Below, piece after piece: positions 53,012-61,090 of a DNA stretch of 64,000 nucleotides (its first letter is position 1; every line of letters starts with the position of its first letter). The notes under the pieces were generated by a model. That model was not told the DNA's origin and searched no databases. It was given only the letters and a program-made list of their open reading frames with translations. The position numbers and the translations under genes are program-made. The DNA comes from an uncultured Candidatus Saccharibacteria bacterium (lineage in GTDB: Bacteria > Patescibacteriota > Saccharimonadia > Saccharimonadales > Saccharimonadaceae). Location of the stretch: the NCBI GenBank assembly GCA_937924995.1, contig CALEXY010000013.1:1-64000 (forward strand), in the 5' to 3' direction.

Positions 53012-54280
53012 TTAAATTTTTGATAATACTTTAATTAAATGTGCGACATCGGCGGTGGAATTATGAAAACCTAGTGAAATACGAAGGAGTGGTGGATATT
53101 TTTTGATTTCAGAAAGATAGTAATGAACACAAAAATAACCGGTACGTACCATAATTCCCTGATCAGAGAGTGATTCACCAAGAAGATGAGAATCTAAATC
53201 TTCGATATAGAAGGACATCGTGGAAGCTGGGGTTTGATTCAAGAGATGGATTTTCGGATGATTTTTCAAAAAATCATAAAGGTTATTGATGTTATTTTCT
53301 AAACGCTCGTGGTTGGATTTTTCTAAAGAATTCAGCCAATCAAGACTGGTACCAAGAGCGATGATTTCACCCCAAGCCTGGAGGCCTGGTTCGAATTTTG
53401 TATGTAAGTGATCGGGATTGTCAGCAGAGAGGAGGTAGGAAGATTTTTTCACATCATCTACCATACCACCACCAATAAAAGTTGTATCAAAAAGCTTGGC
53501 GAAAGACTTCTTCATTACAATAACACCGAGAGAGGCGCTATACATTTTGTGCGCAGAAAAACAGATGGCATCCGGTTCAATACTATGGAGAAGCTCGGAA
53601 TTATGCGCCATCGCTTGAGCGGCATCGACAATAATAAAACCGTTTCTCGAGTGGACATATTCAGCCAATTCTTTGAGATTAAGTTTTGCGCCATTAAAAT
53701 TACTCATAGCATTCATCACCACGATAGAATTATCAGGGATTTCGGAAACTTGGACCGAGCCGTCATTATCGCGAGTAAGAACTATTCGCTCGATTTTAGT
53801 AGTTTGTGAAGCTGATAAAGTGGAAAGAAAAACTGAATTATGCTCAATATCAGAGGTGACAATAGTTTTTATATTGGCCTGCTTAAAATTAAATTGATTA
53901 AGTAATAAATTCAGACCATAAGTAGTATTCATAGAGAAACTAACAAAATAATCTTTAGGTTTGAGCTTAAGGAATTTCAGAACTTTTTCTCTAGTTTCTG
54001 TAACTTTTTGGTCGGTTTTCTGACCCCAAGCATATTTCACCCGTTCACCACAGGAATTATATTCCGTATAATATTCCACTAAACTATCGATCACGGGCTG
54101 TGGACGCAAAGACTGACAGGCGGCGTCAAAATAATAATCGTGTGATTTTAGATATTCAAAACCAGGTGCGCGCAAAGAATCAGATTCGGAAGAAATTAGA
54201 TTAGATTGAGATTCTTCTGTCCCGCCAAAAATAGATGACGCAGACTTATTAAGCTTAGCTTTCAGTTCAGAAAAATTCAT
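53012..54280 (-). CDS. Class V aminotransferase (SufS/cysteine-desulfurase-like)
   Basis: The 422-residue PLP enzyme has IVVDAAQAMAH (Asp holding PLP) and SAHKMYS with the Schiff-base Lys, as in SufS/CsdA proteins. Start chosen at ATG 54280 with AAAGGAGG upstream; the frame extends to 54337 without a ribosome site. The usual SufS Cys loop (RxGHHCA) near the C-terminus reads VRTGYFCVHYY, so Cys is present but context differs. No suf partner is nearby, so the role may be an amino-group transfer for a glycan sugar. Confidence 0.75.
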   Translation of the reverse strand: MNFSELKAKLNKSASSIFGGTEESQSNLISSESDSLRAPGFEYLKSHDYYFDAACQSLRPQPVIDSLVEYYTEYNSCGERVKYAWGQKTDQKVTETREKVLKFLKLKPKDYFVSFSMNTTYGLNLLLNQFNFKQANIKTIVTSDIEHNSVFLSTLSASQTTKIERIVLTRDNDGSVQVSEIPDNSIVVMNAMSNFNGAKLNLKELAEYVHSRNGFIIVDAAQAMAHNSELLHSIEPDAICFSAHKMYSASLGVIVMKKSFAKLFDTTFIGGGMVDDVKKSSYLLSADNPDHLHTKFEPGLQAWGEIIALGTSLDWLNSLEKSNHERLENNINNLYDFLKNHPKIHLLNQTPASTMSFYIEDLDSHLLGESLSDQGIMVRTGYFCVHYYLSEIKKYPPLLRISLGFHNSTADVAHLIKVLSKI

Positions 54281-54376
54281 CAACCTCCTTTGCTTAATTT
54301 TACCACAAAAAAGATGAGAAGTTTTCCACATATTCACATTGACAGATATTAGATTTTATATTTTAAGTTATTTTTC

Positions 54377-54488
54377 TTGTTCGGTTTTAATTTCCACGGT
54401 TTTACACAAGCATTTTGACGTTTTCCACATTGGTGTTTGGTTTAATAAAAACTTGTTCGGTTTTAGTGTTTGGTTTTGTTCGGTTCTA
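54377..54488 (+). repeat. Five short direct repeats, consensus TTGTTYGGTTTWA
   Basis: TTGTTCGGTTTTA at 54377-54389 and 54453-54465, TTGTTCGGTTCTA at 54476-54488, with related GTGTTTGGTTT units at 54433-54445 and 54466-54477. Candidate operator array, or part of an origin-like element. Confidence 0.65.
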
Positions 54489-54546
54489 ATATTTTAACAG
54501 AGGTATGTTATATGTTTTTTCAAAATATAACTAGTTTTTAGACCAT

Positions 54547-54578
54547 AAAAAAATACCCCAAAAGTTTGGAGTATTTTA
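54547..54578 (-). terminator. Intrinsic terminator of the LexA-like gene
   Basis: AAATACCCCAAA / TTTGGAGTATTT with one mismatch; T-run on the minus strand. Confidence 0.7.
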
Positions 54579-54583
54579 GAAGT

Positions 54584-54922
54584 TTAAAGATTTTCCGATT
54601 CAAGTTCTAGGCCAAGAATTTCAGCCGCTTGATGAAGGATTTCAGATTCTTCATCGGTAGCAAACTCGAGGCGTTGCTTAAATAATTCCGTAGTTTCCGG
54701 GAAGGAGCGGTCGACTATGACTAGAGAGCGCGCAGACCCTTCCTCGCGCTTTAAGAAACCTAGAGCAACTAGATTATCGATATGCTCCGCCACGGAAGCT
54801 GGGCTCTTGAGGCCCAGACCAGAGGCGATTTCGCGATAGGATGGTGAGTGGTCATGCTCGGCAATGAATTTAGCAAGAAAATCCATTAAACGCTTTTGTT
54901 TTTTAGTCAATTTGTAACGCAT
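54584..54922 (-). CDS. LexA-type DNA-binding protein without peptidase domain
   Basis: The 112-residue protein is the LexA N-terminal winged helix-turn-helix domain: KKQKRLMDFLAKFI, SPSYREIASGLGLKSPASV (recognition region) and LVALGFLKREEGSARSL. Typical LexA is about 200 residues with an S24 protease (Ser-Lys) that cleaves itself during SOS. Here the C-terminus is just a short helical tail, so self-cleavage is impossible. -10 TATAAT (54938-54933) lies 10 nt before ATG. It is a constitutive-type repressor or a non-SOS regulator. Confidence 0.82.
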   Translation of the reverse strand: MRYKLTKKQKRLMDFLAKFIAEHDHSPSYREIASGLGLKSPASVAEHIDNLVALGFLKREEGSARSLVIVDRSFPETTELFKQRLEFATDEESEILHQAAEILGLELESENL

Positions 54923-55033
54923 ATTTGATATAATTATATATTAGATGAGGATAAATAAAATTAGATTTTTACAGAGTATTTTGTTTATTGATTTATTTTT
55001 TGTAAATAAAAACTTAAGGATGGGAGAGAAATA

Positions 55034-56794
55034 ATGAAGAGTGCTTATATTGATGGTTTAGCTCCAAGACGTAGTAAGACAGCCTCTGCAAGTGCCAAGA
55101 GTACCACTCCGGTCTTTAAGAAAAATATGACAAATCCTTTACCGAGGAAGCAATTGCTTGACCCATTGGAAATTGAAAAAATCCAACGTGAAAAACTTAG
55201 TCGAACAAAAATCGCTAGAGTTGAGACCGTATCGAGTGAACCAGAAGTGGTAGCGGAAGATTTTTCTAAAAATGATAATTACGACGATTTTTTGGAACCA
55301 ATTTCAGCTTTTAATCTCGAAAAAGATCAGAAACAGAATGAATTTGGTTTGGACCGCAATAATAAACGTAGTTCTCTAAATGACGAAGATGAAAAGGATA
55401 TCGATTCGGAAGAAATTGACGAAGAGATTAATAAGGATAAAAAACCCAAAAAGAAACCTTTCTTTTTCCGCCATAAAAAACTTTGCTTCTTTTTAGTTTT
55501 CTTATTGGTCGTAGGCGGAGTTGGCTATTTTTACGGTAATCAAATAATCACTAAAATCACCGGTGGTAAATCCAATTTATTCGATTTTGTCAGTACGATG
55601 GTAAGTGAAAAATATACCCCACTTAAAGCTGATGCGAACGGACAGACCAATATTGCAATTTTCGGTACCTCTGGATATGACATGAGCGGCAACGAGGGTC
55701 GTGGAGTACATGACGGCGCACAACTCACTGATTCCCTGATGGAAGTGACTTTAAATCAGGAATCGAAAAATGCGAACATGATCAGTATTCCGCGCGACTT
55801 AAAGGTGGGCCGTGAGGCTTGCTATGCGGGTAAAATTAACGAAGTTTACACCTGTGCCAGTAATAATGGGCGGAATGAAGAAGCGGGCGCGCAGGCCGTA
55901 ATGAACGTACTGGAAACAGTAACTGGTCTAAAAAATCACTACTATATCCATTTGAACTGGGGTTCATTAATTCAAATTGTGGATGCACTGGGTGGTATCG
56001 AAGTGACTTTTGATGAAGATATTACCGACTATGGTTGGACTAATATTGTGATTAAGAAAAATATACCAACCACCTTGAATGGCGAGAAGGCCTTGGCGTT
56101 AGCTCGTGCTAGACATGGTGTATCTGGGGGAGATTTCACACGTGGTGAAAATCAACAACGTATTCTAACGGCAGTGAAAGAAAAAATCGTGAAAAAAGGT
56201 ATGGATATTCCTGCTATGATCGCCTTAGTAAATGCGCTGGGAGATAATATTCGCACTAATATTAAGGTTGACGAAATGAAGACTGGCGCACATTTACTTT
56301 CTGGTTTTAATTCAGAAAACATCAAGACTCTGCCGCTAGCTAACTTACCAGATGGCACAACTTACGTGACAAATGCCAGTTACCCAGTGCAAGGGATTAA
56401 TATTTCCTACGTAATTCCAGCCGCCGGCTTAAATAATTATACGAAAATCCACCAATACATTCAGAAGGCGATAACCGAGAACGTAGATAGCGTAGCAACA
56501 GCCAGATTATTAGTCTTGAATGGTTCTGGTGAACGCGGCGCGGCCAGTGATGAGAAGTTAGAGCTTGAAAAAGTTGGCTTTAAGAATATCGAGACGGATA
56601 ATGCGCCAACTTCAGATTATCAAGATATAACGATTTATCAAATTGGTGAAAAACCAGTGGCAAAAAAAGGTTTAACAGATTATTACAAGGTTGAAGTAAA
56701 AAACAAATCTGAGTTGCCACAAGGTGTTAAGAGCCATGGTTATGACTTCGTAATTATTCGCGGTAAAGAAACCGCCAAGAAAACTACAAACTAA
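55034..56794 (+). CDS. LytR-CpsA-Psr (LCP) family glycan ligase
   Basis: A 586-residue protein: a charged cytoplasmic N-terminus (about 1-147), one transmembrane helix (150-168), an LCP domain (about 200-400) with ISIPRDLKV and LARARHGVSGGDFTRGENQQ (the Asp/Arg pyrophosphate-binding set), and a LytR_C domain (about 505-575). LCP enzymes move undecaprenyl-linked glycans onto peptidoglycan or other wall polymers, matching the glycan loci in this window. GGGAGAG precedes the ATG. Confidence 0.9.
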   Translation: MKSAYIDGLAPRRSKTASASAKSTTPVFKKNMTNPLPRKQLLDPLEIEKIQREKLSRTKIARVETVSSEPEVVAEDFSKNDNYDDFLEPISAFNLEKDQKQNEFGLDRNNKRSSLNDEDEKDIDSEEIDEEINKDKKPKKKPFFFRHKKLCFFLVFLLVVGGVGYFYGNQIITKITGGKSNLFDFVSTMVSEKYTPLKADANGQTNIAIFGTSGYDMSGNEGRGVHDGAQLTDSLMEVTLNQESKNANMISIPRDLKVGREACYAGKINEVYTCASNNGRNEEAGAQAVMNVLETVTGLKNHYYIHLNWGSLIQIVDALGGIEVTFDEDITDYGWTNIVIKKNIPTTLNGEKALALARARHGVSGGDFTRGENQQRILTAVKEKIVKKGMDIPAMIALVNALGDNIRTNIKVDEMKTGAHLLSGFNSENIKTLPLANLPDGTTYVTNASYPVQGINISYVIPAAGLNNYTKIHQYIQKAITENVDSVATARLLVLNGSGERGAASDEKLELEKVGFKNIETDNAPTSDYQDITIYQIGEKPVAKKGLTDYYKVEVKNKSELPQGVKSHGYDFVIIRGKETAKKTTN

Positions 56795-56834
56795 AATGTA
56801 AGTAGTCAAAAACGCAAAGCCCAAAGATAATATT

Positions 56835-56866
56835 AAAAAAAGAGGCCACATAAGGTCTCTTTTTTA
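56835..56866 (+). terminator. Intrinsic terminator of the LCP gene
   Basis: AGAGGCC / GGTCTCT (one G-T pair) with a long T-run. Confidence 0.8.
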
Positions 56867-56873
56867 ATAAAAA

Positions 56874-56903
56874 AATACTACCACTTCTTAGTGATAGTAT
56901 TTT
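56874..56903 (-). terminator. Intrinsic terminator of jag-yidC
   Basis: AATACTACCACT / AGTGATAGTATT followed by T7 on the minus strand. Confidence 0.8.
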
Positions 56904-56919
56904 AGAAGTTTAATCTAGA

Positions 56920-57384
56920 TTAATCAAAGTTCTTCTTCGAGATAATTAAATGACGTTCACGACCTTCCCCTTCGGAGTGAGTATAAATATCAGAATAATC
57001 TTCAGCTAATTTATGTACTACGCGGCGATCAGCGGCATTAAGTTCGAGGGTGATGGATTCACCAGTTTGACGAACCTTATTAATCCAGCCTTCAGCCTTC
57101 TTTTCAATGCGCTCCATGCGTTGGTGTTTATAATCTGCAATGTCGATATTCACACGAGTAATTTCGGCATTTTTCATGGTGAGACCCATCGAAACAATAT
57201 GTTGTAATGCGCGAAGATTACCAGCATTTTTACCAATTAAAAGTGAATTTAAGCTAGTACTAGGGACACTTAATTGAATAACCTGGTCATCGATAGTCGA
57301 CCAGACAGCGACGTTAATTCCGAAGAAAGATAATAGGTCTTCGAGATATTTTGTAGCAAAGCGAACCGATTCATCACGATTCAT
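56920..57384 (-). CDS. jag: Jag/KhpB-like KH-R3H RNA-binding protein
   Basis: The 154-residue protein has a KH domain loop (LLIGKNAGNLRALQ) and a C-terminal R3H domain (RRVVHKLAEDYSD..., ERHLIISKK). It lacks the N-terminal Jag domain. It binds RNA in the cytoplasm and is typically encoded next to yidC, as here (15-nt gap). It may affect cell-size or elongation control as in Gram-positives. Confidence 0.9.
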   Translation of the reverse strand: MNRDESVRFATKYLEDLLSFFGINVAVWSTIDDQVIQLSVPSTSLNSLLIGKNAGNLRALQHIVSMGLTMKNAEITRVNIDIADYKHQRMERIEKKAEGWINKVRQTGESITLELNAADRRVVHKLAEDYSDIYTHSEGEGRERHLIISKKNFD

Positions 57385-57399
57385 AAAAAACTCCTTCTC

Positions 57400-58434
57400 C
57401 TAGCTTTTTGAATCTAGGGATGAGTTTTGGTGTTTCTGTTTATTTTGAGATTTTGAATCACGAGCCTTAATACGAGTAATTTTAGTACCGGTTTTCTTAT
57501 TTTCAATAATTTCCGCTTCTTGTAGCTTCTTATTGGCAGATTTTAGTTCACGAAGAATCGCACGATCAGTATTGTCATCCATTTCATTATCGACATGAGC
57601 GAAAACGATTTTTTGTTGAATCACTGAGATGAGGTTGGATAAGAAATAATAAAGTACGAGAGCACCCGGTAGATTCATGGTAAAGAATAGCATCATCAAA
57701 GGCATCATGAAACTCATTTGCTTAGAAACCATATCATTAATATCAGCCTGATTTGGATCCTTGCCAGCCTTGGCATCTTCCATCATTTTTTTCCAGGTAC
57801 TCTGCTTTTTCTTACCGGAGCGAGCAATTTGCATATTAGCCATATAATAACTAGTTACTGCAACTAATAGAACTAACGCCATTACGAAAAGACCACTTTT
57901 AGTCTTCAGGTCGGCACGAGTAGAAAGATCGATAGTACCGAAGAGTTGAGGCTTAAAATCGTAGGATTTCTCCCCAGTATTTTCAAGAAAAGATTTTTGA
58001 AGCTTAATTACTTCATCAATACGTTCGAGTTTAGCAACCACTGGATAGGCACGTTTTTCCACATTATCAGAAGTAGAAGGTAAAACCATCACACGAACCG
58101 CGAAAAATAGCGCAAAGAAAATCGGTAATTGAATTAGAAGTGACCAAATCGAAGCCATCGGCTTAATATTGTGCTTCTTATAAAGATTCATCATCTCGAG
58201 AGATTCGAGTTGTTTGTTACCATTAGCACGCTTACGAATTTCAACTAATTCTGGTTGAATTTTTTTCATCAATTTAGTCTGATGATATTGTTTTTTGACT
58301 AGTGGCCAGGTGGCAAGCTTGATCATCACGGTAAAAATAATTACAGCGAAACCAAAATCACCGATGTAGTTATAGACTACGAAAAGAATATTAATAATAG
58401 GATTAACAATTAAAAAATCAATTAACTCAAACAT
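57400..58434 (-). CDS. yidC: Membrane protein insertase YidC/OxaI-like
   Basis: A 344-residue Gram-positive-type YidC with five hydrophobic segments and the family core YQTKLMKKIQPE-like (HQTKLMKKIQPEL), MASIWSLLIQLPIFFALF and a long basic C-terminal tail that may bind ribosomes. It inserts membrane proteins with or without Sec. -10 TATAAT (58447-58442) is 7 nt before ATG: leaderless. A loop between the helices is enlarged (about residues 110-185). Confidence 0.93.
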   Translation of the reverse strand: MFELIDFLIVNPIINILFVVYNYIGDFGFAVIIFTVMIKLATWPLVKKQYHQTKLMKKIQPELVEIRKRANGNKQLESLEMMNLYKKHNIKPMASIWSLLIQLPIFFALFFAVRVMVLPSTSDNVEKRAYPVVAKLERIDEVIKLQKSFLENTGEKSYDFKPQLFGTIDLSTRADLKTKSGLFVMALVLLVAVTSYYMANMQIARSGKKKQSTWKKMMEDAKAGKDPNQADINDMVSKQMSFMMPLMMLFFTMNLPGALVLYYFLSNLISVIQQKIVFAHVDNEMDDNTDRAILRELKSANKKLQEAEIIENKKTGTKITRIKARDSKSQNKQKHQNSSLDSKS

Positions 58435-58461
58435 TTGATTAATTATATCATGAAAGATATT

Positions 58462-58809
58462 TTATTTCTTGGCAATCTTCGCCTGTTCGGCAAGCTTCAA
58501 GACTAATTTCTCGATTTCAGTAAAATCCATGGTTTTAAGATCTTTAGAAAAGACAATAAAGATATAATCATTCGATTCTGGGATTTCGGTAAGATTTAAA
58601 CGGATCGCCTCATAAACACGGCGACGCACACGGTTGCGACCAACGGCAGATTTGATAACTTTTTTCGAAATAACCACAGCAAAACGTTGTTTTCCACGTT
58701 GATTCGGTGCAAAAACCAGGGAGAATTTCGGGGTACGAATAGTCTTTCCCTTTTGATAAGTATATTTAACGCCACCTCTGGAATGAAAACGATATTTACT
58801 GGCTAACAT
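58462..58809 (-). CDS. rnpA: Ribonuclease P protein component
   Basis: A 115-residue basic protein with the RnpA signature VGRNRVRRRVYEAIR and KKVIKSAVGRNR. It assists the RNase P RNA in 5' processing of tRNAs. -10 TAAAAT (58821-58816) is 6 nt before ATG, so it has its own leaderless promoter instead of being co-transcribed with rpmH, from which it is separated by an ABC transporter. Confidence 0.93.
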   Translation of the reverse strand: MLASKYRFHSRGGVKYTYQKGKTIRTPKFSLVFAPNQRGKQRFAVVISKKVIKSAVGRNRVRRRVYEAIRLNLTEIPESNDYIFIVFSKDLKTMDFTEIEKLVLKLAEQAKIAKK

Positions 58810-58813
58810 TACT

Positions 58814-60619
58814 TTATTTTATCATAGAATTAGAGATGGAATCGAGCGGAATAATATCGGAAGAGCGATCACTTTTTTCGAATTCTTTCTCATCATCAGA
58901 ATTTTCCACAAAAGTAGCGGTACGAAGCGTACGATAAAGGGCGGATTTGGAAAGCACATCTTTATTTTTACCCTTAGAAATAATCTTCCCTTCCTTCAAA
59001 ACAATTACTTGATCAGCAATTTTCATCATCTCTGGACGATGCGTAACAATAATAATCGTGTGATCCTGCTTCAAATCTTCGAGAATTTCTATAATATCCT
59101 TAATAGTTTCAGGATCAGCATGAGAGGTTACCTCATCAAAAATTAAAATTTCGGCATTGGTCAGAAGGGCGCGGGCGATGGCAAGTTTTTGAAGATCGCC
59201 ATCGGTTAAAACTTTCGATTCGAGATCAATTTTAGTATTAAATTGATTTTTCAGACTAATGATTTTTTGATAAATCCGCGCACGCTTCAGGGCCTTATTT
59301 TGCTCCTTAATATTGGGATTAATAATATTGAGGTTTTCGCGAATTGAGGCAGAAAAAACGAAGGGATTTTGAAAAACACCAGAGACATTTGAGGCATAAA
59401 CTTTTTTCGAATAATGATAAATTGATTCATTATCGATGAGAATTTTACCGGAATTTGCCGCGTAGAGACGATAAAGTAAATTAATGATTGTGGTCTTACC
59501 GGAACCTGGACGGCCAACAATAGTAGTGATTTCATTTGGGCGGGCGCGGAAAGAAATATTATCGAGAATTTTCTTATTTTTGAGTTTAAAGGTAACATGA
59601 TCAAAAACTACTTCACCTTCAATATAATCATTATCTAGATCACCGTAATCAATTTGATTATCACTCTTAAACTTCAAAATATTATCGATACGCTTAATAC
59701 GGATACTATAGTTGCTGAGATTCAAAAGTTCCTCAAGCACACTATCGGTATTTCGGATTACCATTTCATAATACCCCACGAGAAGCACAAGTTTATCGAT
59801 AGTGAGTTGATTATTAAAAACTAGATAACCCAAGAAAACATAAATGGAGATCTTGCCAATCTGAGTAATCAGTGGAATTTTACAATAACGGGTGCTGAGA
59901 ATTTTATAGCGCTTGGAATTTTGAATATCAAAGACTTCATTATTAGAAACAATTTTAGAAGTGAGACTCGGCATGAGACTGAGACTGGTGATTTGCTTTA
60001 AATTATTGAGAATCTGAAAAAGTAGATCCCAGTTTTTATCCTGACTTTTTCGAATACCATCGAAACGCACGGCGGCGGCTTTGGAATTTTGATTCATTAA
60101 ATAAATATAAATGGCATCCACGATAAGAGCGAGGAGACCAAGAAAAATATTATTAGCACTAAAAATGAGGAAAATCAAAAAGAGTTGAAAAAAGCTAGTT
60201 AAGGCATAAACACCGGAGCGCACAGTACTATACATATAACTCACATCTTCGGTAAAAGTATCGGTGATGCGACCCTTAGAAATTGATTCGAGGATTAAAG
60301 GATTTTTCGCAATATGATTAAACAGAAGGTGCTGAGTGGTGGAATAATAATAGCGAACCAGTCCAGTTTCCAAATAATAACTCCAAGAATTGACGGAATA
60401 ATACAAAATAGTGAAGAGAATAAATAAAATCACATAAAACCAGATCGCGTTAAAATTAGAAGCCCGCGTAACTACGGAAATAATGCCAGCGGTAGCGATT
60501 GGTGGAAGAAGTTTAATGATATTGCTAATGGTGTAACTAATGATTAACTGAAAAACCTGCAGACGCCTACCAGGAGCAATCCGCATCACAGTTTTAAAAA
60601 CATTAATATAAGTTTTCAC
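58814..60619 (-). CDS. ABC exporter (fused membrane and ATPase domains) with atypical signature motif
   Basis: A half-transporter of about 601 residues: six transmembrane segments (about 20-310) and an ATPase domain with Walker A GRPGSGKTT (369-377), Q-loop FQNPFVF, Walker B ILIFDEV and H-loop VTHRP. The LSGGQ signature reads LTDGD (471-475) and DEATSALD reads DEVTSHAD. GTG 60619 is chosen as start, since TATAAT (60632-60627) is 7 nt before it; the frame extends to 60676 over a terminator. Substrate unknown. Confidence 0.85.
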   Translation of the reverse strand: MKTYINVFKTVMRIAPGRRLQVFQLIISYTISNIIKLLPPIATAGIISVVTRASNFNAIWFYVILFILFTILYYSVNSWSYYLETGLVRYYYSTTQHLLFNHIAKNPLILESISKGRITDTFTEDVSYMYSTVRSGVYALTSFFQLFLIFLIFSANNIFLGLLALIVDAIYIYLMNQNSKAAAVRFDGIRKSQDKNWDLLFQILNNLKQITSLSLMPSLTSKIVSNNEVFDIQNSKRYKILSTRYCKIPLITQIGKISIYVFLGYLVFNNQLTIDKLVLLVGYYEMVIRNTDSVLEELLNLSNYSIRIKRIDNILKFKSDNQIDYGDLDNDYIEGEVVFDHVTFKLKNKKILDNISFRARPNEITTIVGRPGSGKTTIINLLYRLYAANSGKILIDNESIYHYSKKVYASNVSGVFQNPFVFSASIRENLNIINPNIKEQNKALKRARIYQKIISLKNQFNTKIDLESKVLTDGDLQKLAIARALLTNAEILIFDEVTSHADPETIKDIIEILEDLKQDHTIIIVTHRPEMMKIADQVIVLKEGKIISKGKNKDVLSKSALYRTLRTATFVENSDDEKEFEKSDRSSDIIPLDSISNSMIK

Positions 60620-60660
60620 TAAAATAATTATAGCATAAGAGGTTTTTGTGATTTCAAATA

Positions 60661-60683
60661 AAAAAACACCAGACAAGCTGGTG
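60661..60683 (-). terminator. Intrinsic terminator of rpmH
   Basis: On the minus strand, CACCAG / CTGGTG with a 5-nt loop and TTTTTT. Confidence 0.85.
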
Positions 60684-60689
60684 AATTTT

Positions 60690-60827
60690 TTAGTAAGTTA
60701 AACGAGCGCGGCCTTTAATGCGACGACGCTTGAGTACCTTTTGACCGTTCTTGGTCGCGTTACGCTTCATGAAACCATGTTCTTGCTTGCGTTGGCGCTT
60801 GTGTGGTTGATATGTACGCTTTGGCAT
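60690..60827 (-). CDS. rpmH: 50S ribosomal protein L34
   Basis: A 45-residue, highly basic protein starting [19 protein letters not shown] with later [13 protein letters not shown]: the conserved L34 sequence. AAGGA lies before the ATG. It is divergent from dnaA across the origin, the classical bacterial arrangement, and has its own terminator. Confidence 0.97.
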   Translation of the reverse strand: MPKRTYQPHKRQRKQEHGFMKRNATKNGQKVLKRRRIKGRARLTY

Positions 60828-60897
60828 TATTTTTCCTTAAAACTAATAAAACTATATTACAGAGTTTTATCTGATTTGTAAACTTTGTATAATTATA

Positions 60898-61050
60898 CCT
60901 TAGTTTTCCACTTTTTTCAATAAGTTTTCCACATGGGTATATCTATTAGGCGAAAATTGTGGAAAACTCCTTCCCTGTTAATTTTTGTATAGCTATATAA
61001 TAAAAAATATTTTTTTAAACCTGTGGAAAAGTCTGAAGGTCTGTTATAAT
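60898..61050. other. oriC, left part (DnaA boxes upstream of dnaA)
   Basis: Four TTTTCCACA-type sites: 60904-60912, 60925-60933, and inverted at 60958-60966 and 61022-61030. An A/T-only-like tract at about 60977-61018 may be the unwinding element. The dnaA promoter (TGTTATAAT, hexamer 61045-61050) follows; the last box overlaps its likely -35, fitting autoregulation. Confidence 0.8.
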
Positions 61051-61090
61051 AGAGGTAATCAAGGTTAGTTAATATTTGGAGGTAGCGTCG

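Larger units (their letters stand above)
54281..54583. other. 303-bp intergenic region with DnaA-box-like sites and TTGTTCGG repeats
   Basis: Contains TTTTCCACA (54322-54330), TTTTACACA (54400-54408) and TTTTCCACA (54421-54429), then a block of TTGTTCGGTTTTA-like direct repeats (54377-54488). The segment GTTTTACACAAGCA recurs at 62648-62661 near dnaN. Likely the promoter region of the 54280 gene (-10 TAAAAT about 20 nt before its ATG). Confidence 0.6.

Noticed and set aside
60620..60676. 19-codon N-terminal extension of the ABC exporter
   Set aside because: It would contain the -10 box and run into the rpmH terminator; GTG 60619 right after TATAAT is the better start.
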